Below are positions 15,114 to 16,784 of a stretch of 16,784 nucleotides of DNA, piece by piece. The stretch comes from Burkholderiales bacterium. Its GTDB lineage: Bacteria > Pseudomonadota > Gammaproteobacteria > Burkholderiales > Casimicrobiaceae. The notes under the pieces are model-generated. The model ran no database searches and had not been told where the DNA came from. It saw only the letters and a program-made list of their open reading frames with translations. Position 1 is the first letter of the stretch; each line of letters starts with the position of its first letter. Both the position numbers and the translations under genes were made by a program. The stretch lies in NCBI GenBank assembly GCA_031283405.1, contig JAITBX010000125.1, forward strand, positions 1-16,784. Direction: 5' to 3'.

Positions 15114-15176
15114 CTCCTCCCTTCTCCACCTGTGGGAGAGGAGGAGGGAGTGAGGCGGAGTTATTGTTGCGGGCGG
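15114..15176 (+). repeat. Composite intergenic repeat, copy 4
   Basis: An imperfect hairpin pairs CTCCTCCCTTCTCC with GGGAGAGGAGGAGGGAG. After 17 bases it is followed by TTGCGGGCGG (15167-15176), the same order and orientation as at 2524-2565. The match ends there, and a GGGCGGTCG doublet follows. Confidence 0.5.
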
Positions 15177-15244
15177 TCGAGGGCGGTCGCTTCTACGCAA
15201 TCATGCGTGCAGCCCATTTCGTTTCGACGCTGCAATCTGTTGCT

Positions 15245-15323
15245 GTCATTCTGCGCGAAGTCGCAGAATCCGGAAAAGAACGGCATGGATTCTGCAACTC
15301 CGCTTCGCTTCGTGCAGAATGAC
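15245..15323. repeat. GTCATTCTGC inverted-repeat element
   Basis: GTCATTCTGC (15245-15254) is the reverse complement of GCAGAATGAC (15314-15323). Inside, GCAGAATCC (15263-15271) mirrors GGATTCTGC (15287-15295). The roughly 79-base element is non-coding and can form a long interrupted hairpin. Elements beginning GTCATTCTGCG are a widespread type of bacterial intergenic repeat. It lies between the convergent SWIB and dsbD genes, 31 bases past the dsbD stop. Confidence 0.65.
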
Positions 15324-15354
15324 GAAGGAGGGGGAACGGAATCAAAACCTCTGC

Positions 15355-16784
15355 TCATTCTAGCGAACGCAGCGCGTCGAGCACGATTTCTTTTTGCAGT
15401 AATTCCGGCAGCAGGTGCGGCGGTTTCCCCGGCGAATAGAACACATAAACCGGTACGCCACTGCGGCCAAGCGCAGTGAGCGCTTGGGTGATGGCCGGGT
15501 TGTAGCTCGTCCAGTCGGCGCGCATCAAAACGACGCCGCGTTGCGCAAACGCCTGCTGCACTTCGTCGGTGTCGAGCACCCATTTTTTGTTGACCTGACA
15601 CGTCACGCACCACGCGGCGGTGAAGTCAACGAACACGGTTTTTCCGGCAGCGTTTTCACGCGCCACCGCCGCCGCGCTGTACGGTTGCCAAAGCGTGGTT
15701 TGCACGGCTTCCGTGGTTTGCGCCACGTCTTTTGGCGTTGCTTTCGACGTTGCGAAAAACACCGGCGAGATCAGCCAGCCCACCAAAACGACGCTCACCG
15801 CCGTCGTCGCCATCCAGGCGATTTTAACGCGATCCGAGCGGCCTGCCGCCATCCGGTAACCGTGCCACGCCCACAGCGCTAAGGCCACCGCCACCAGCGC
15901 CAGCAAGAGCCGCAATTCGACGTCGCCGGAAATTTGCGCGCCGAGCACCCACGCCAACCACGCCACCGTAGCGTAGAGCGGAAACGCCAACACTTGCCGC
16001 AAGCGTAGCATCCAGGCGCCGGGCTTCGGCAAAAACCGTTGCCAGGCCGGAAAGAGCGCCAGCAGCGCATACGGCAGCGCCATGCCCACGCCCAGCATGG
16101 CAAAGACGACGAAGGTGGTCAGCGCGTCCTGCGTCAGCGCAAAGCCCAGCGCCGCGCCCATGAACGGGGCAGTGCACGGCGAAGCGACGATCACCGCCAA
16201 GAGGCCGGAACCGAAAGCGTCGAGCAAACGGTTTCGCGCCGTCCAGCCGAGCATCCCCGACGGCGCCAGCGCGCCGAACTCGAAAACGCCGGAAAAATTC
16301 AGCGCCATCACAAAAAAGAGCATCGCCAATCCGGCAATCACCAACGGCGATTGCAACTGAAAGCCCCAGCCCAACTGTTCGCCCGCCGCTCGCAGCGCCA
16401 GCAGCAAAGCGGCCAGCGCCAGAAACATCAGAATCACGCCGGCGCTGAACGCCAGCGCTTCGTGCCGCAGCGTGGCGCGGTTGTCGCCGTGTTTGACAAA
16501 GCCCAACACCTTCAGCGAAACGATCGGGAACACGCAAGGCATCAGATTCAGAATCACGCCGCCCAGCAACGCAAAAAGCGCCGCCAAGCTCAGCGAAAAG
16601 TTTTTTTCGGAAGCGCCGTTTTTTTCGTCGCCGCGATGGCTTGGCGTCGTGTCGGTAACAGACACCCCCGGCGGTTGCGCCGTCGGCGGCGCGTTGAATT
16701 TCGGCGCCGCCCCCGCCGACACTGCGCCTTTCACCGGCACGTCGATCGTCACCGACGTGCCGTCAGCTTCACTCCACGGTTGCG
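15355..16784 (-). CDS. dsbD: DsbD-type thiol:disulfide interchange protein, N-terminus outside the window
   Basis: DsbD-type proteins carry electrons from cytoplasmic thioredoxin across the inner membrane to periplasmic thiol proteins. The frame is open from the window edge, so the gene continues past it. The GTG at 16752 is internal, because QPWSEADGTSV precedes it in frame and looks like the end of a periplasmic domain. After a Pro/Ala linker the membrane domain begins with ALFALLGGVILNLMPCVFPI (its Cys codon is at 16534-16536). The second redox Cys is in VIVASPCTAPFMG (16174-16176). About eight helices are visible. The C-terminal thioredoxin domain has DFTAAWCVTCQVNKKW, with the CVTC codons at 15598-15609. 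All four expected redox cysteines in the visible part are present. It could equally be named a ScsB/DsbD-family reductase. The missing N-terminal domain would decide. Confidence 0.88.
   Translation of the reverse strand, partial: QPWSEADGTSVTIDVPVKGAVSAGAAPKFNAPPTAQPPGVSVTDTTPSHRGDEKNGASEKNFSLSLAALFALLGGVILNLMPCVFPIVSLKVLGFVKHGDNRATLRHEALAFSAGVILMFLALAALLLALRAAGEQLGWGFQLQSPLVIAGLAMLFFVMALNFSGVFEFGALAPSGMLGWTARNRLLDAFGSGLLAVIVASPCTAPFMGAALGFALTQDALTTFVVFAMLGVGMALPYALLALFPAWQRFLPKPGAWMLRLRQVLAFPLYATVAWLAWVLGAQISGDVELRLLLALVAVALALWAWHGYRMAAGRSDRVKIAWMATTAVSVVLVGWLISPVFFATSKATPKDVAQTTEAVQTTLWQPYSAAAVARENAAGKTVFVDFTAAWCVTCQVNKKWVLDTDEVQQAFAQRGVVLMRADWTSYNPAITQALTALGRSGVPVYVFYSPGKPPHLLPELLQKEIVLDALRSLE

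Noticed and set aside
16750..16752. GTG at 16752 as the true start of the DsbD-type gene
   Set aside because: The frame stays open upstream to the window edge with plausible protein (QPWSEADGTSV), and the family has a periplasmic N-terminal domain.

Overview
The window reads as chromosomal DNA of a Betaproteobacterium, probably Rhodocyclaceae-like. The lineage call is inferred from gene content and protein style: a beta-type SucD with a GITGKTGQFHTRMC-like N-terminus, a DUF4124 gene directly behind glnA, divergent mltA and rpe, and a lysine/alanine-rich H1-like protein fused to SWIB. The DNA is GC-rich and codon use looks even across the genes. I see no tRNA, rRNA, CRISPR array, integrase or transposase.

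Layout. Positions 1-560 hold the tail of a lost membrane protein gene and repeat-rich DNA. glnA (560-1972) follows, with a DUF4124-type periplasmic protein (1976-2488). A repeat-filled gap (2489-2734) carries a good sigma70-type promoter for sucC-sucD (2735-4794), which ends at one or two strong hairpins. Next come a PP2C-type phosphatase (4909-5748) and an FHA-domain protein (5849-6835), a phospho-signalling pair without its kinase here. A SulP anion transporter (6965-8510) is a pseudogene: it lacks its N-terminus and has a 2-nt deletion. On the minus strand, mltA (8538-9773) has a clear promoter and is divergent from rpe (9883-10551). A 1197-residue three-domain glycosyltransferase follows (10607-14200), then the H1-like/SWIB nucleoid protein with a structured leader (14500-15009). 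The minus-strand C-terminal part of a DsbD-type thiol:disulfide interchange protein (15355 to the edge) closes the window.

Most genes are housekeeping: nitrogen assimilation, the TCA cycle, peptidoglycan turnover, the pentose phosphate pathway and disulfide management. The less ordinary material is in the gaps. A composite hairpin plus TTGCGGGCGG-like repeat recurs in four intergenic regions, twice in inverted orientation around glnA, and once with a 12-G tract at the broken 5' end of SulP. The SWIB leader has a duplicated GGAAAACCCAT motif, one copy of which runs into the start codon. The SWIB protein itself carries a recent 63-bp in-frame tandem duplication. I found no convincing undescribed multi-gene system. 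The best candidates for new biology are the SWIB leader, the three-way-junction element at 14252-14320, the three-domain glycosyltransferase, and the terminator-flanked PP2C start.
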